Assembly: GCA_947167345.1 (NCBI GenBank)
Contig: CAMVHR010000013.1
Coordinates: forward strand, 1-63,937
Source of the DNA: an uncultured Treponema sp.
GTDB lineage: Bacteria > Spirochaetota > Spirochaetia > Treponematales > Treponemataceae
DNA: 63,937 nucleotides
Reading direction: 5' to 3'
Shown here: piece after piece, positions 34,471 through 44,242 of the stretch
Layout of the letters: each line of letters opens with the position of its first letter
Position numbering within the stretch: the stretch's first letter is position 1
Position numbers and translations under genes: made by a program
The notes under the pieces: model-generated
Told to the model about the DNA's origin: nothing
The model's input: only the letters and a program-made list of their open reading frames with translations
Database searches by the model: none

Positions 34471-35325
34471 ATGTCTTTTAAATGCTATCTATGTAAAGAA
34501 TGTAATGGTAAAGCCTGCATTGGGCAGATACCAGGCATGGGAGGTCCCATGCAGAATAAAAATTTCATATTGAACTGTACAGGGTGGAAACTCATTGAAG
34601 CTTCACACTACGATACAAAACAAATACGTACCCGCCTTGCTCCAATGACAGGAGCTGTTGAGAATGCGGGATATTTTGATGAAAAAACCTTTTATACAGA
34701 CCTTATCAATTATTGCATAAGACATGATGTGGAGTTGAGCATAGGAGACGGAACCCCTGACTGCAAGCTTATGTATGGCATTGAAGCAGTAAAGAATGCA
34801 CAGAAAAATAATGCAGGGCTAAAGACCGCAGTATTCATAAAACCTTATTCAAACGAAAAGATTTTTGATCGTCTTTCCTGGGCAGACGGCATTACGGAAA
34901 TCGCGGGCATAGATACAGACGCATATAACATAATTACAATGCGCAACCTTGTTCATCTTGAACAGAAAAATGCCATGCAGTTAAAAGAAGTTAAAGACTA
35001 CTGCAATAAAAAAGGCATCGCATTTGCCATAAAGGGAATCTTTACCCAACGCGACATTGAAATTGTCGAACAGGTAAAACCTGACATTGCATACATTTCC
35101 AATCATGGTGGACGAGTAGAAACAGAAGAAGGAAGTACAGCTCAATTTCTAGCACAACATGCTGATACAATACGTTCAAACTGCGGAAAGATATGGATAG
35201 ATGGAGGCATACGTACGCAGCAAGACAAGGAAAAGGCTGCTTCATACGGTGTTGACACAGTACTGCTTGGTCGTCCGTACATTACAGCTATATGCAGGGA
35301 AGCAAAGGAAAAAGGATACAGCTGA
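34471..35325 (+). CDS. FMN-dependent alpha-hydroxy-acid oxidizing protein
   Basis: The 284-residue protein belongs to the FMN TIM-barrel family that oxidises 2-hydroxy acids such as lactate. Diagnostic segments are the SNHGGR box ([15 protein letters not shown]), the phosphate-binding [12 protein letters not shown] and [11 protein letters not shown]. It is shorter than lactate oxidases (about 350) and starts with a Cys cluster, [20 protein letters not shown], that is common in the clostridial/spirochete subgroup and might hold an Fe-S centre or zinc. ATG 34471 follows GGAG with a good gap. Its stop overlaps the glpK start (TGATG), so the two are coupled. The substrate is unknown. Confidence 0.78.
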   Translation: MSFKCYLCKECNGKACIGQIPGMGGPMQNKNFILNCTGWKLIEASHYDTKQIRTRLAPMTGAVENAGYFDEKTFYTDLINYCIRHDVELSIGDGTPDCKLMYGIEAVKNAQKNNAGLKTAVFIKPYSNEKIFDRLSWADGITEIAGIDTDAYNIITMRNLVHLEQKNAMQLKEVKDYCNKKGIAFAIKGIFTQRDIEIVEQVKPDIAYISNHGGRVETEEGSTAQFLAQHADTIRSNCGKIWIDGGIRTQQDKEKAASYGVDTVLLGRPYITAICREAKEKGYS

Positions 35326-36833
35326 TGACTCGTTCGTCTAATAATTACATTATGGCCCTTGATCAAGGCACAACATCATCAAGGGCAATCATATACAATT
35401 CAAAGGCTCAGAAAATTGCCCTTGTACAGCAGGAATTCTCACAGCATTTTCCCAAACCCGGATGGGTTGAGCATGATGCTGTAGAGTTATATCTTTGTTC
35501 CCTGACTGTCATGCAGCAAGCTATAAGACAGGCAAAGATAAATTCCGAACAAATTAGTGCAATAGGCATTACAAATCAGAGAGAAACTGTTGTCGTATGG
35601 GACAAAAATACAGGAGAACCTGTCTATAATGCCATTGTATGGCAGTGTCGCAGGACAGCAGACATCGTGAGCTCCCTTATAAAAGATGGAAAAGGCTCTA
35701 CGATACAGGAAAAAACCGGACTTATTCCAGACGCATATTTTTCAGCAACAAAAATAAAATGGATTCTTGACAACGTAAAGGATGCGAGAAAAAAAGCGGA
35801 AAACGGAGAGCTTCTTGCAGGAACAATAGACACGTGGCTTGTTTGGAAACTTACTGCAGGAAAGGTGCACATTACTGACTACACGAATGCAAGCAGGACA
35901 ATGTTGTTTAACATTCACTCTTTGGAATGGGATACGGAACTGCTTTCAATGATGGATATTCCAAGATCCATGCTACCGGAAGTAAAAGATTCTTCATGCA
36001 TATACGGAACTACTGACAAAGATATATGCGGTTTTGAGATTCCTATTGCTTCGTGCATAGGAGACCAGCAGGCCGCTCTTTTCGGTCAAGGATGCTTTAA
36101 CAGTGGCGAGATTAAGACAACTTACGGAACAGGATGCTTTATGCTGATGAATACCGGCAACACTCCTATCATGTCAAAAAACAACCTTCTCACTACAATA
36201 GCAATAAGTACAGACGGCAAGGTTCAGTATGCGCTTGAAGGCAGCGTATTCATGGGAGGGGCAACAATAAAGTGGCTGCGTGACCAGTTGGGAATAATCC
36301 GTACAGCTCATGAGTGCGACACTCTTGCAGAAAGTGTAACAGATTCAAATGGTGTTGTTCTTGTTCCTGCGTTTACAGGGTTGGGAACTCCATACTGGGA
36401 TCCTTATGCACGGGGAATTCTCGTAGGTCTCACAAGAGGAGCAAACAAGGCTCATATATGTCGAGCTACGCTAGAAGCAATTGCACAGCAGGTAAATGAC
36501 ATGCTTTTGTGCATGCAGGAAGATTCCGGCATACAAATCAAGCAGCTCAAAGTTGACGGTGGTGCAAGCATAAGTAATGTGATGATGCAGTTTCAGGCAG
36601 ACATACTGAACAAACCTGTGTTCAGACCAAAAAATGTAGAAACTACGGCTCTTGGAGCAGCTTTCTGTGCAGGTCTTGCAACAGGATTTTGGAAGAGCAA
36701 AGACGAAATACTCAATATATGGAAAGTCGATAAAATTTTTATGCCTACAATGAAATCAAATCAAAGGGAGATGCTTCGCATCCAGTGGACTCGTGCTGTT
36801 GAACGCAGCAAGGGATGGATAGCCGAGCAATAG
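35325..36833 (+). CDS. glpK: Glycerol kinase
   Basis: GlpK makes glycerol 3-phosphate from glycerol and ATP. The 502-residue product begins with the FGGY-family phosphate loop [15 protein letters not shown] and has [19 protein letters not shown], the [12 protein letters not shown] loop and the C-terminal DGGAS and [17 protein letters not shown]. Length equals E. coli GlpK. The ATG at 35325 overlaps the stop of the preceding gene by one base; the open frame upstream belongs to that gene's frame-shifted sequence. No glycerol facilitator or GlpD is adjacent. Confidence 0.95.
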   Translation: MTRSSNNYIMALDQGTTSSRAIIYNSKAQKIALVQQEFSQHFPKPGWVEHDAVELYLCSLTVMQQAIRQAKINSEQISAIGITNQRETVVVWDKNTGEPVYNAIVWQCRRTADIVSSLIKDGKGSTIQEKTGLIPDAYFSATKIKWILDNVKDARKKAENGELLAGTIDTWLVWKLTAGKVHITDYTNASRTMLFNIHSLEWDTELLSMMDIPRSMLPEVKDSSCIYGTTDKDICGFEIPIASCIGDQQAALFGQGCFNSGEIKTTYGTGCFMLMNTGNTPIMSKNNLLTTIAISTDGKVQYALEGSVFMGGATIKWLRDQLGIIRTAHECDTLAESVTDSNGVVLVPAFTGLGTPYWDPYARGILVGLTRGANKAHICRATLEAIAQQVNDMLLCMQEDSGIQIKQLKVDGGASISNVMMQFQADILNKPVFRPKNVETTALGAAFCAGLATGFWKSKDEILNIWKVDKIFMPTMKSNQREMLRIQWTRAVERSKGWIAEQ

Positions 36834-36888
36834 ATTTTTTATTATAATAAATTGAAACAAAATTTTATTCTAAAAAGGAAAACTCACT

Positions 36889-37296
36889 ATGCTCATTTCT
36901 ACAAGAGGTCGATACGCTCTAAGAGTTATCATTGATATAGCTGAACATCAGAATGAAAGCGGATACATTGCTTTAAAAGGCATTGCAGAACGGCAAAATA
37001 TCAGTCAGAAGTATATAGAATCTATCATGACTATGCTTTCTAAGGCAGGTTTTGTTGATGCTGTTCATGGAAAGGGAGGCGGATACCGTCTGAATCGTGC
37101 TCCAGAAGAATATTCCGTGAAAGAGATTTTGGAACTGACAGAAGGAACGCTTGCTCCTGTAACATGCCTTTCAAATGATGCAGAAAAATGTGAGTGGGAA
37201 AAAAATTGCAGAACGCTACCTTTATGGAAAGGACTATACGATAAAATCAATGAATATTTGGGAAGCTATTCCATTGCAGATCTTATAAGGAAGTAA
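36889..37296 (+). CDS. Rrf2 family transcriptional regulator
   Basis: The 135-residue protein begins MLISTRGRYALRVIIDIAEH, the winged-helix start of the Rrf2 family, followed by the recognition region NISQKYIESIMTMLSKAG and the wing GGGYRL. It has three Cys in CLSNDAEKCEWEKNC, the spacing that in IscR-like members ligates an Fe-S cluster, so it may sense iron-sulphur status, redox or cysteine. It is followed at once by the tRNA genes on the other strand. A TATAAT lies at 36843-36848, with a 40-base leader. Confidence 0.85.
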   Translation: MLISTRGRYALRVIIDIAEHQNESGYIALKGIAERQNISQKYIESIMTMLSKAGFVDAVHGKGGGYRLNRAPEEYSVKEILELTEGTLAPVTCLSNDAEKCEWEKNCRTLPLWKGLYDKINEYLGSYSIADLIRK

Positions 37297-37298
37297 AT

Positions 37299-37370
37299 CG
37301 GGTATGGCGGATTCGAACCGCCGACCCCTAACTCCCGAAGCTAGTGCGCTACCAGCTGCGCTAATACCCG
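37299..37370 (-). tRNA. tRNA-Pro (anticodon CGG)
   Basis: The 72-base cloverleaf starts CGGGTAT and ends ATACCCG, giving a seven-pair acceptor stem. The D arm, the anticodon arm CTAGC-TTCGGGA-GTTAG with CGG at positions 34-36, and the T arm GGCGG-TTCGAAT-CCGCC are all intact. CCA is not encoded. Confidence 0.93.
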
Positions 37371-37388
37371 AAAATATAGAAAATAAAA

Positions 37389-37417
37389 AAAGCTTATCTA
37401 GGAACTAGATAAGCTTT
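37389..37417 (-). terminator. Intrinsic terminator after tRNA-Asp
   Basis: A perfect 13-base stem, AAAGCTTATCTAG/CTAGATAAGCTTT with a three-base loop, is followed on the minus strand by a run of T residues. It lies between tRNA-Asp and tRNA-Pro, so tRNA-Pro probably has its own promoter or relies on read-through. Confidence 0.85.
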
Positions 37418-37419
37418 AG

Positions 37420-37493
37420 CGGGATGTACGAGGCTCGAACTCGTGATCTCCGGCGTGACAGGCCAGCGCGATAACCAACTTCGCTAACACCCC
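37420..37493 (-). tRNA. tRNA-Asp (anticodon GTC)
   Basis: The 74-base gene has an acceptor stem GGGGTGT/ACATCCC with one G-T pair, an anticodon arm CTGGC-CTGTCAC-GCCGG with GTC at 34-36, and a T arm containing GAGTTCGAGCC. The discriminator is G. CCA is not encoded. Confidence 0.93.
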
Positions 37494-37575
37494 AGTTGAT
37501 GTTTAAGACTATATCATCTGCACCAAAAAGTGTCAATAGGAAAATCGAAAAAAAAATATTTTTTTTCAAAAAAAA

Positions 37576-37602
37576 AAGAGGAACACTATTTTCGTTCCTC
37601 TT
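37576..37602 (-). terminator. Intrinsic terminator of the coiled-coil lipoprotein gene
   Basis: AAGAGGAAC (37576-37584) pairs with GTTCCTCTT (37594-37602), and on the minus strand a long T-run follows the stem. Confidence 0.85.
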
Positions 37603-37647
37603 GTAGCACTTACATTAGAATTTATAAAAAGTTACCTAAAATGATTA

Positions 37648-38961
37648 TCAGTTTATAACCTCAATATCTGTAATGGTAAAATATTTATCAGAACTACTAG
37701 AATCGTATTTGCTAAGCGTATATGTTGTACCGGCTTTTAGTGTTTCCTCAAAATATCCAGAGCCATCTTTATTATTGTAAACATAAGGATTTGTACCATA
37801 GTCTTCATAAGGATGTTTTAAAGCATGAAGATTATAGCTTTCTCCCCATTCAGCCTTAGAAAAATCAGACTGAAGTGTTACACGTACAGTCATATCCTTG
37901 TCTGCATAGAATTCAAATTCCTTGTATGAACCTGTCCAAGATGATGGATCTGAAAGACTTGCAGATTTTTTTTCTATCTTATCAACAGCATTTGAAGAAG
38001 AAGAGCTAGAAGTTTTCTGAGCTTCATTTGCACTGGCATCTGTTTTCTCAGTAGCAGCGTTCTGAGCAGCTTTTGAAGCATTCTGTGCATTACTAGAATC
38101 ATTTGCCTTTGAAGCGTTCTGTTCCTTTGCAGCAGCAGCCTTCTGTGCTGACTGAGCAGCTTCACGAGCACTCTCTGCGGCTTTCTGTGCCTTTGAAAGC
38201 AAATCTTCCAAAGAACTAATTCTTTTTTCCTGCTCTTTGATTGTATCTTCCAGTTCAGATACATATCTGTTTATGTCATCACTCTGCGATTCTGCCTCTT
38301 CTCCAGAATTCTTAGCTTTTTGAGCAGCTTCTTTTGCTGACTGTTCACTGGCTTTTGCCTTTTCAACAGCTTTTTCTGTATTTTCAGCAGCTTTTGCAGC
38401 GGCATCAGCTGCTGAAACTGCATTCCGTGCAGATTTCTGAGCCTCTGTTACAGACGAAGTTTCTGCAGCACGCCCTGCATGATTCTGAGCATTACGATTA
38501 TTCAATGTAGCTTCCTGAGCATTTTCAGCAGCTTCTTTAGTATCTGACGCAGCCTCTGCATTCTTTTCATCAGCATCAACCTTTTTGTCAATGACATCCT
38601 TTTCTTCTTCCAGCTTCTTTATTTCTTCTGGAGCAGCATCATTTTTCTTCGCGTCTTCAAGTTCCTTACCTTTTTCCAGCTGTTCCTGTTTTGACTTTTC
38701 TACCTGCTCTTCAGCCTTTTGCTGTGCAGATGTAGCATCCGAAATATACTTAGATGCATTTTCGTCGCCCGGCGAAGATTGCGAGTCCTTTGACTGAGAA
38801 TCCTTTGTCTGGACATTTTCAGACTTAGAATTGGAGTTCTGCTTTAGTGACTGTAATTCACTTTCTGGAATCTCATAAATAGAATAAGAACATGATGCAG
38901 TCAGACCGACAAAAAAACATGCAGCTACAGAGAATGCAGCGGCCTTCAAAAATTTCTTCAT
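37648..38961 (-). CDS. Ala/Gln/Lys-rich coiled-coil lipoprotein
   Basis: The 437-residue protein has a signal peptide with a lipobox (FVGLTASC, Cys about 24), so it should be lipid-anchored. Residues about 40-330 are low-complexity, rich in Ala, Lys, Glu, Gln and Ser with heptad-like SAQKAAE/NAQ repeats, predicted to be a long coiled coil. The last 100 residues (from DPSSWTGSYKEFEFYADKDM) look like a small beta domain. I do not recognise a function; a periplasm-spanning or surface spacer holding the beta domain is plausible. The gene is alone, with a ribosome site GAGG and its own terminator. Confidence 0.7.
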   Translation of the reverse strand: MKKFLKAAAFSVAACFFVGLTASCSYSIYEIPESELQSLKQNSNSKSENVQTKDSQSKDSQSSPGDENASKYISDATSAQQKAEEQVEKSKQEQLEKGKELEDAKKNDAAPEEIKKLEEEKDVIDKKVDADEKNAEAASDTKEAAENAQEATLNNRNAQNHAGRAAETSSVTEAQKSARNAVSAADAAAKAAENTEKAVEKAKASEQSAKEAAQKAKNSGEEAESQSDDINRYVSELEDTIKEQEKRISSLEDLLSKAQKAAESAREAAQSAQKAAAAKEQNASKANDSSNAQNASKAAQNAATEKTDASANEAQKTSSSSSSNAVDKIEKKSASLSDPSSWTGSYKEFEFYADKDMTVRVTLQSDFSKAEWGESYNLHALKHPYEDYGTNPYVYNNKDGSGYFEETLKAGTTYTLSKYDSSSSDKYFTITDIEVIN

Positions 38962-39158
38962 AACAAACCTCGGATATTTATAAATAGAAAACTTTATGAA
39001 ATGACATGAACAACTTTATTTAATGCTTCAAATATAGTAAGTTTCTATAGGAAAAACAAGAGCTTACAACGAATTTCTTACGGTATTTTAGAATTTTCTT
39101 ACGTTTCCACACAAAATTTGAATTACAATGATGTTTTTAAATTTGCGAAATGCCCTCT

Positions 39159-39196
39159 TGTCAACCGTTGACAGTCAATTTATACAGTGATAAAAT
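39159..39196 (+). promoter_or_regulatory. Consensus promoter with overlapping palindrome
   Basis: TTGACA (39168-39173), 17 bases and TAAAAT (39191-39196) form a near-perfect promoter. The -35 is half of the perfect inverted repeat TGTCAAC-C-GTTGACA (39159-39173), a possible operator for the chaperone gene downstream. Confidence 0.7.
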
Positions 39197-39237
39197 TGGT
39201 CTACTATAAATTATATCATAAAGGATGTCGTACTCTT

Positions 39238-40734
39238 ATGGCTCAGGAAAAAACAAAGAAAGACAATACAAAAATAGGTGCTGTAATCATTCTGATTATT
39301 TCAGCAATTGTTTTTATCCCTTTCGGTGGATATGAAGTAATGAACGCTTTTTTCGGAAAGAATAAAGCTCCTGTATTCGGAAAATATGATGGAAAAGAAA
39401 TCCGCTATGAAGCCGGAACTACATTTACACGTGCTACGCAGAATCTTGCAGACAGATATAAGTCTATGGGATACGAAGTCAGTTCAGAAGCTTACTACTA
39501 TATCTTCAACCAGGCATTTGAAGAAACTGTAAAGGACATGGCATATCTTAATGCTGTTGAAAAAAGCGGATACACTGTACCAGAAGAAGCAGTAAACCGT
39601 CGTCTCATTACATATTATACAGATGAGACAGGAAAATACTCAAAGCGCATATACAATCAGACAGATAAAGCAACAAGGGATTCTGTAGCCGAAGGCGTTG
39701 AACTTACACTTGCATACACAAGATATACAGATGATCTGCTTGGTTCATCCCTTTCTGTAAACGGTGAAAATCTTTATGGTGTAAAGACTTCATCAAAAGA
39801 AATTGACTTTATTGCAGATATGGGCAGAAAAAATCACTCCTTTAGGGTTGTAACATTTGATACTGAAAAATTTCCTGCAGAAGAAGCTGCAAAGTGGGCA
39901 TCTTCAAACATGGAGAAATTCGTAAAGTACAACCTGTCTGTCATTACTGTAGACACTCAGTCAGAAGCAGAATCCTTGCTCAAGCAGCTGAATGCAAATG
40001 AAATTACTTTTGATGATGCTGTTACCGAAAAGTCTCAGCAGTATTATTCTGATGCACAGGGAAAGATTTCACGTCCATATCATTACCAGCTTGAAATTGC
40101 CATCGAAGACAAGAATGAAGTAAGCAAAGTTACATCTCTTGCAAAAGATGAGCTTTCTCCTGTAGTAAAGACTGTAAGAGGTTTTTCAATCTATCGTGCA
40201 GACGGTTCTGCAACACCGGCAGACTTTACCGATGAAGAAACCTTGAATGTTGTGCTTACATATATAAAGACAAATGAGCACGGATATATTGAAGATTATT
40301 ACACAAACATTGCAAACAACTTTATTGCCCAGACTGCAAAAACTTCTTTTGATGAAGCATGCGAAAAATTTGATGTCACGTATTCTGATACAACTCCGTT
40401 TCCTGTAAACTATGGCAGTTCATCAATGTACTCTGCTGCTCCTTCAAACATGAATGTCCTAAACAACCTTTCTACAAATGCAGAAGTTCTTCAGAAGATT
40501 TTCGCACTAAAAGAAAATGAAACAAGTGCACCAGTCCTTCTTGGAACAAACATTACTGTATTTAAGTGCATCGGTATCATGGACGATTCAACAGAAGTCG
40601 ATAAGGAACAACTTAAGAATCGCATTGCCTCTGCAAACAATTCTACTGTAACAAATGCCCTCATGACATCCGATAAAGTAGAAAACAACGTATGGCAGGC
40701 ATATTTTGACCATTTCGCAAACCTTGGCGACTAA
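39238..40734 (+). CDS. SurA/PpiD-like periplasmic folding factor
   Basis: The 498-residue protein has a short cytoplasmic start, one membrane segment (KIGAVIILIISAIVFIPFGG, about residues 12-31) and a large periplasmic part. The SurA_N-like helical region (QNLADRYKSMGYEVSSEAYY) and a rotamase-like middle (TQSEAESLLKQLNANEITFD) resemble PpiD/SurA chaperones, which help proteins fold after crossing the membrane. Whether isomerase activity remains is unclear. ATG 39238 fits AAGGA upstream and the start of the cytoplasmic tail; an earlier TTG/ATG frame lies over the promoter. The end overlaps the next gene. Confidence 0.65.
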   Translation: MAQEKTKKDNTKIGAVIILIISAIVFIPFGGYEVMNAFFGKNKAPVFGKYDGKEIRYEAGTTFTRATQNLADRYKSMGYEVSSEAYYYIFNQAFEETVKDMAYLNAVEKSGYTVPEEAVNRRLITYYTDETGKYSKRIYNQTDKATRDSVAEGVELTLAYTRYTDDLLGSSLSVNGENLYGVKTSSKEIDFIADMGRKNHSFRVVTFDTEKFPAEEAAKWASSNMEKFVKYNLSVITVDTQSEAESLLKQLNANEITFDDAVTEKSQQYYSDAQGKISRPYHYQLEIAIEDKNEVSKVTSLAKDELSPVVKTVRGFSIYRADGSATPADFTDEETLNVVLTYIKTNEHGYIEDYYTNIANNFIAQTAKTSFDEACEKFDVTYSDTTPFPVNYGSSSMYSAAPSNMNVLNNLSTNAEVLQKIFALKENETSAPVLLGTNITVFKCIGIMDDSTEVDKEQLKNRIASANNSTVTNALMTSDKVENNVWQAYFDHFANLGD

Positions 40735-42409
40735 TAAGAGTAATGAACAAACGGAAAAACCTCTGCTGGTAAATGCCAGCGGAGATTTTTCTAATGTAAA
40801 AATAGTACAGTATAAAAACCGTTTTCTTTATTCAAAATACAATCCGTTTAGAACAATTTTTTCAGTAATACAAAGCACAATTTTTTTAGAAGGTTCTATA
40901 ATAGTTGTTTGTGCTCCATGTCTTTGGTATGGAATTGCTGAACTCATGCAAAAGATTCCAAAGTCCTGTAAAATAATTGCAATTCAAGATGATGCAGAGC
41001 TATTTTCCATCACGCAGCAATGGATTCCGCAAGAGTACACTTCTGAAATAAAACTTTACAATACGAAAAATCTTTTAGAACTCGATAACTATATACGCAG
41101 CCTTGTACAGACAGGCATGTATAAAAGAGCAGTCCGCATTGATTTAAGTGCAGGCGTACAATTGAATGTACAACTATATAATGCAATATTTTCAGGCATT
41201 CAGGAAATAACAAATTCTTTTTGGATGAATAGAATTACATTAGTAAAAATGGGACGGCTGTTCTCAAAGAATATATTTCAAAATCTTGCCCTAATGGAAG
41301 ATGCTCAGCAACTTTCAGAAGTCTGCAACACAATTTCAAAGCCAATAATAGTTTGCGGGGCTGGAGAAAGCCTTGACAGTACACCAAAAAAGCTTATTGA
41401 ACAGTGTTTTGTCATAGCTGTAGACGCAGCGCTCATTGCCTTGTTAAAAAGGAACATACATGTAGATGCTGTCGTCAGTCTTGAAAGCCAGTATGTCATA
41501 CAAAAGGCTTACATTGGAGTAAAAGAATTTCAAGATGATATAATTCTATTTTCTGACATAGCATCCCGTCCTTCAGTAATCCGTTCCATTAAAAACAGAA
41601 CAATATGGTTTGCTTCGGAATATACACAGGCCGAATTTCTCTCGAATCTAAAAAAATCCAATATCATAGATGATTTTATCCAGCCATTAGGTTCTGTTGG
41701 ACTTGCAGCAACACTGATTGCAATAAAACTGCGCAAGTCCCAAAATGTGCCGGTTTTTGTAACAGGACTCGATTTTAGTTACAGCATTGGTGTAACACAT
41801 GCAAAAGGAACGCCTGCTCACGTAGCAAGGCTTTCTACAGCTCAAAAACTTTCACCCGCTGAAAATTATGCAGCAGCATTTGCACCAGGAGTATTTTCTG
41901 TAAAAAATAAAACAAAGCATATAATGATGACAAGTAAATCAATGAAGGCATATTCAGAGAATTTTGCAGCAACATTTCATGATGTTAATAGCCTATATGA
42001 TATAGGAAAAACAGGACTTTTACTTAATATTCCATTTATAACGGAAGCCACAGCTCAAGAAATCATTAATGCATCTTGCGAAAGCGTGTACGCAAATTGC
42101 CCTGACACCGATATTTTTAATGAAATCACTGCAACCACCATAAGCCGAAAGAAAAAAATAGCAGAGTTTTACAGAAACGAATACGAAGCCCTAAATACAA
42201 TAAAGGACTTACTCATACATGGGGAAAACAGCAGAAAAAGAGATTGCAACATGCCACTTGAAGCACAACTCAGAAATCTTCTGGAACAAAGAGAATACCT
42301 TTTTCTGCACTTTCCAGACGGATATAAAGTCAGTACGGATATATCGTTTTTAAAAAGAGTACGTGCTGAAATTGATTTCTTTTTGAAACAAATTCCAAAG
42401 CACGTCTAA
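40706..42409 (+). CDS. DUF115 / motility-associated factor (Maf) glycosyltransferase family protein
   Basis: The central part of this protein (about 561-567 residues) has the DUF115 signature: VCGAGESLDSTPKKLIEQCF, then AVDAALIALLKRNIHVDAVV and VFVTGLDFSYSIGVTHAKG. Maf proteins transfer nonulosonic acids to flagellin in several bacteria; spirochete members may modify flagellar or other proteins. No ATG is in frame near the beginning: a TTG at 40706 or at 40724 must be used, both inside the end of the upstream gene. A non-AUG start overlapping the previous gene suggests translational coupling. The exact start is uncertain. Confidence 0.75.
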   Translation: MTISQTLATNKSNEQTEKPLLVNASGDFSNVKIVQYKNRFLYSKYNPFRTIFSVIQSTIFLEGSIIVVCAPCLWYGIAELMQKIPKSCKIIAIQDDAELFSITQQWIPQEYTSEIKLYNTKNLLELDNYIRSLVQTGMYKRAVRIDLSAGVQLNVQLYNAIFSGIQEITNSFWMNRITLVKMGRLFSKNIFQNLALMEDAQQLSEVCNTISKPIIVCGAGESLDSTPKKLIEQCFVIAVDAALIALLKRNIHVDAVVSLESQYVIQKAYIGVKEFQDDIILFSDIASRPSVIRSIKNRTIWFASEYTQAEFLSNLKKSNIIDDFIQPLGSVGLAATLIAIKLRKSQNVPVFVTGLDFSYSIGVTHAKGTPAHVARLSTAQKLSPAENYAAAFAPGVFSVKNKTKHIMMTSKSMKAYSENFAATFHDVNSLYDIGKTGLLLNIPFITEATAQEIINASCESVYANCPDTDIFNEITATTISRKKKIAEFYRNEYEALNTIKDLLIHGENSRKRDCNMPLEAQLRNLLEQREYLFLHFPDGYKVSTDISFLKRVRAEIDFFLKQIPKHV

Positions 42410-42427
42410 CACAGATTCTAGGTGTCT

Positions 42428-44233
42428 CTAATTGTCTTCTTTTTCTTTTAAGACAGCAAGAAACGCACTCTGAGGAAGCTCGACTTCACCTGCAAGAAAC
42501 ATCCTCTTCTTTCCGGCCTTCTGCTTTTCAAGAAGCTTTCTTTTGCGTGTAACATCACCACCATAGCACTTTGCAAGAACATCCTTACGGACAGGGCTCA
42601 CTGTTTCTCGAGCAATAATCTGACTGCCTATAGCTCCCTGAATAGCTATCTTAAACTGCTGGCGCGATATTTCACCTTTCAGACGTTCACATACAAGTTT
42701 TGCACGTTCCACCGCACTAGGACGATAACACAACTGAGCAAGAGCATCTACAGGTTTTCCATTTATCAGAATATCAATTTTAATCAAATCTGTCGGGCGG
42801 TAATCAGTAAGTTCATAGTCAAAACTTGCGTAGCCACGGCTATATGACTTCAATTTATCGTAAAAATCAAAAAGCACTTCAGACAAAGGCATGTCATATG
42901 TTAGCTCAACACGTTTTTCATCAAGGTACTGCATGTTCTTTTGGGTACCACGCTTCATCCTGCACAACTCCATGATAGAACCAAGATATTCTGCAGGAGT
43001 AATGATTGTTGCGTCAATATACGGTTCTTCGGACGCATCAATCTTTCCATCAGGATAATCAGCAGGATTATCTACAAACTGCATTTCCTTTCCCTGCTGC
43101 TTGAGTTTGTATCGTACACTTGGAGCTGTAAATATAACAACCTGATCAAAATCACGCTCAAGCCGCTCCTGAATGATTTCCAAATGAAGCAGTCCTAGAA
43201 ATCCGCAGCGGAATCCATTACCAAGGGCAAGGGAATTGTCTTTTTCATAAACAAGAGAAGCATCATTCAGTTTTAATTTTTCCATGCTCTCTTTTAGTTC
43301 TTCATAATCATTGGAATCAATAGGATAAATTGAAGAAAATACAACAGGCTTTACTTCTTTAAATCCCGGAAGAGGAGCACTAGCAGGATTTGCCACAGTT
43401 GTAATTGTATCACCAACACTTACATCACTTACAGTTTTTATTCCAGCAATGACATAGCCTACATCACCTGCAGAAAGACTGTCCACTTCTTCATATTTTA
43501 TCTTAAACAGACCGACCTGCTCAACTTTATATTCCGTCTTACGCCCCATAAGGCGAATAACATCACCAGCACGAATCGTACCATCTTTAATTCTGATATG
43601 AACAATAACACCACGATATTCGTCATAGTGACAGTCAAAAATCAAAGCAGTAAGAGGAGCATTTACATCTCCTTCTGGAGCAGGAAATTTTGTTACAATA
43701 GCTTCCATTAAGTCATCAATGCCCTGCCCTGTCTTTGCACTAACCAACATTGCATCAGCTGCATCAAGCCCCAAATCATGCTCTATTTCTCTTTTAGCCG
43801 CATCAACATCGGCACTTGCAAGATCTATTTTATTAATAACGGGAACAATGGTCAAATCTTGTTCAAGAGCCAGATACATATTGCTTACAGTCTGGCTTTC
43901 AACTCCCTGCGTAGCATCAACCAAAAGCAAAGCTCCCTCACAGGATGCAATTGCGCGGCTAACTTCATAACTAAAGTCAACATGACCAGGGGTGTCTACA
44001 AAATTCAATTCATAGTCGTGACCGTCTTTTGCATGATAAGGAATCGTAACAGCCTGACTCTTTATTGTAATGCCACGTTCACGCTCAATATCCATATTAT
44101 CCAGAATCTGAGCCTTCATCTGACGATCTTCAATAATCCTAGCTTTCTGAATAAGTCTATCTGCCAAAGTAGATTTTCCGTGGTCAATATGTGCGGTAAT
44201 ACAGAAATTCCGCTTATATTTCAATTCTGTCAT
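42428..44233 (-). CDS. lepA: Elongation factor 4 (LepA)
   Basis: LepA is a ribosome-bound GTPase that affects initiation and back-translocation under stress. The 601-residue protein has all G motifs: G1 AHIDHGKST (residues 14-22), G2 RGITIK, G3 DTPGH, G4 NKID and G5 SAKTG, then the LepA-specific C-terminal domain with GGDVTRKRKLLEKQKAGKKR. Length fits the family (about 600). It is the last gene of tilS-TPR protein-protease-lepA, ten bases after the protease gene. Confidence 0.97.
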   Translation of the reverse strand: MTELKYKRNFCITAHIDHGKSTLADRLIQKARIIEDRQMKAQILDNMDIERERGITIKSQAVTIPYHAKDGHDYELNFVDTPGHVDFSYEVSRAIASCEGALLLVDATQGVESQTVSNMYLALEQDLTIVPVINKIDLASADVDAAKREIEHDLGLDAADAMLVSAKTGQGIDDLMEAIVTKFPAPEGDVNAPLTALIFDCHYDEYRGVIVHIRIKDGTIRAGDVIRLMGRKTEYKVEQVGLFKIKYEEVDSLSAGDVGYVIAGIKTVSDVSVGDTITTVANPASAPLPGFKEVKPVVFSSIYPIDSNDYEELKESMEKLKLNDASLVYEKDNSLALGNGFRCGFLGLLHLEIIQERLERDFDQVVIFTAPSVRYKLKQQGKEMQFVDNPADYPDGKIDASEEPYIDATIITPAEYLGSIMELCRMKRGTQKNMQYLDEKRVELTYDMPLSEVLFDFYDKLKSYSRGYASFDYELTDYRPTDLIKIDILINGKPVDALAQLCYRPSAVERAKLVCERLKGEISRQQFKIAIQGAIGSQIIARETVSPVRKDVLAKCYGGDVTRKRKLLEKQKAGKKRMFLAGEVELPQSAFLAVLKEKEDN

Positions 44234-44242
44234 GTTAAATCC

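Noticed and set aside
36314-36499. Small Cys/Ser-rich open frame within glpK
   Set aside because: It lies in a second frame of glpK; it has no ribosome site and no recognisable domain.
37299-37493. tRNA genes as an integration (att) site for the island
   Set aside because: No integrase and no direct repeat of the tRNA 3' ends was seen; the island is 9 kb away.
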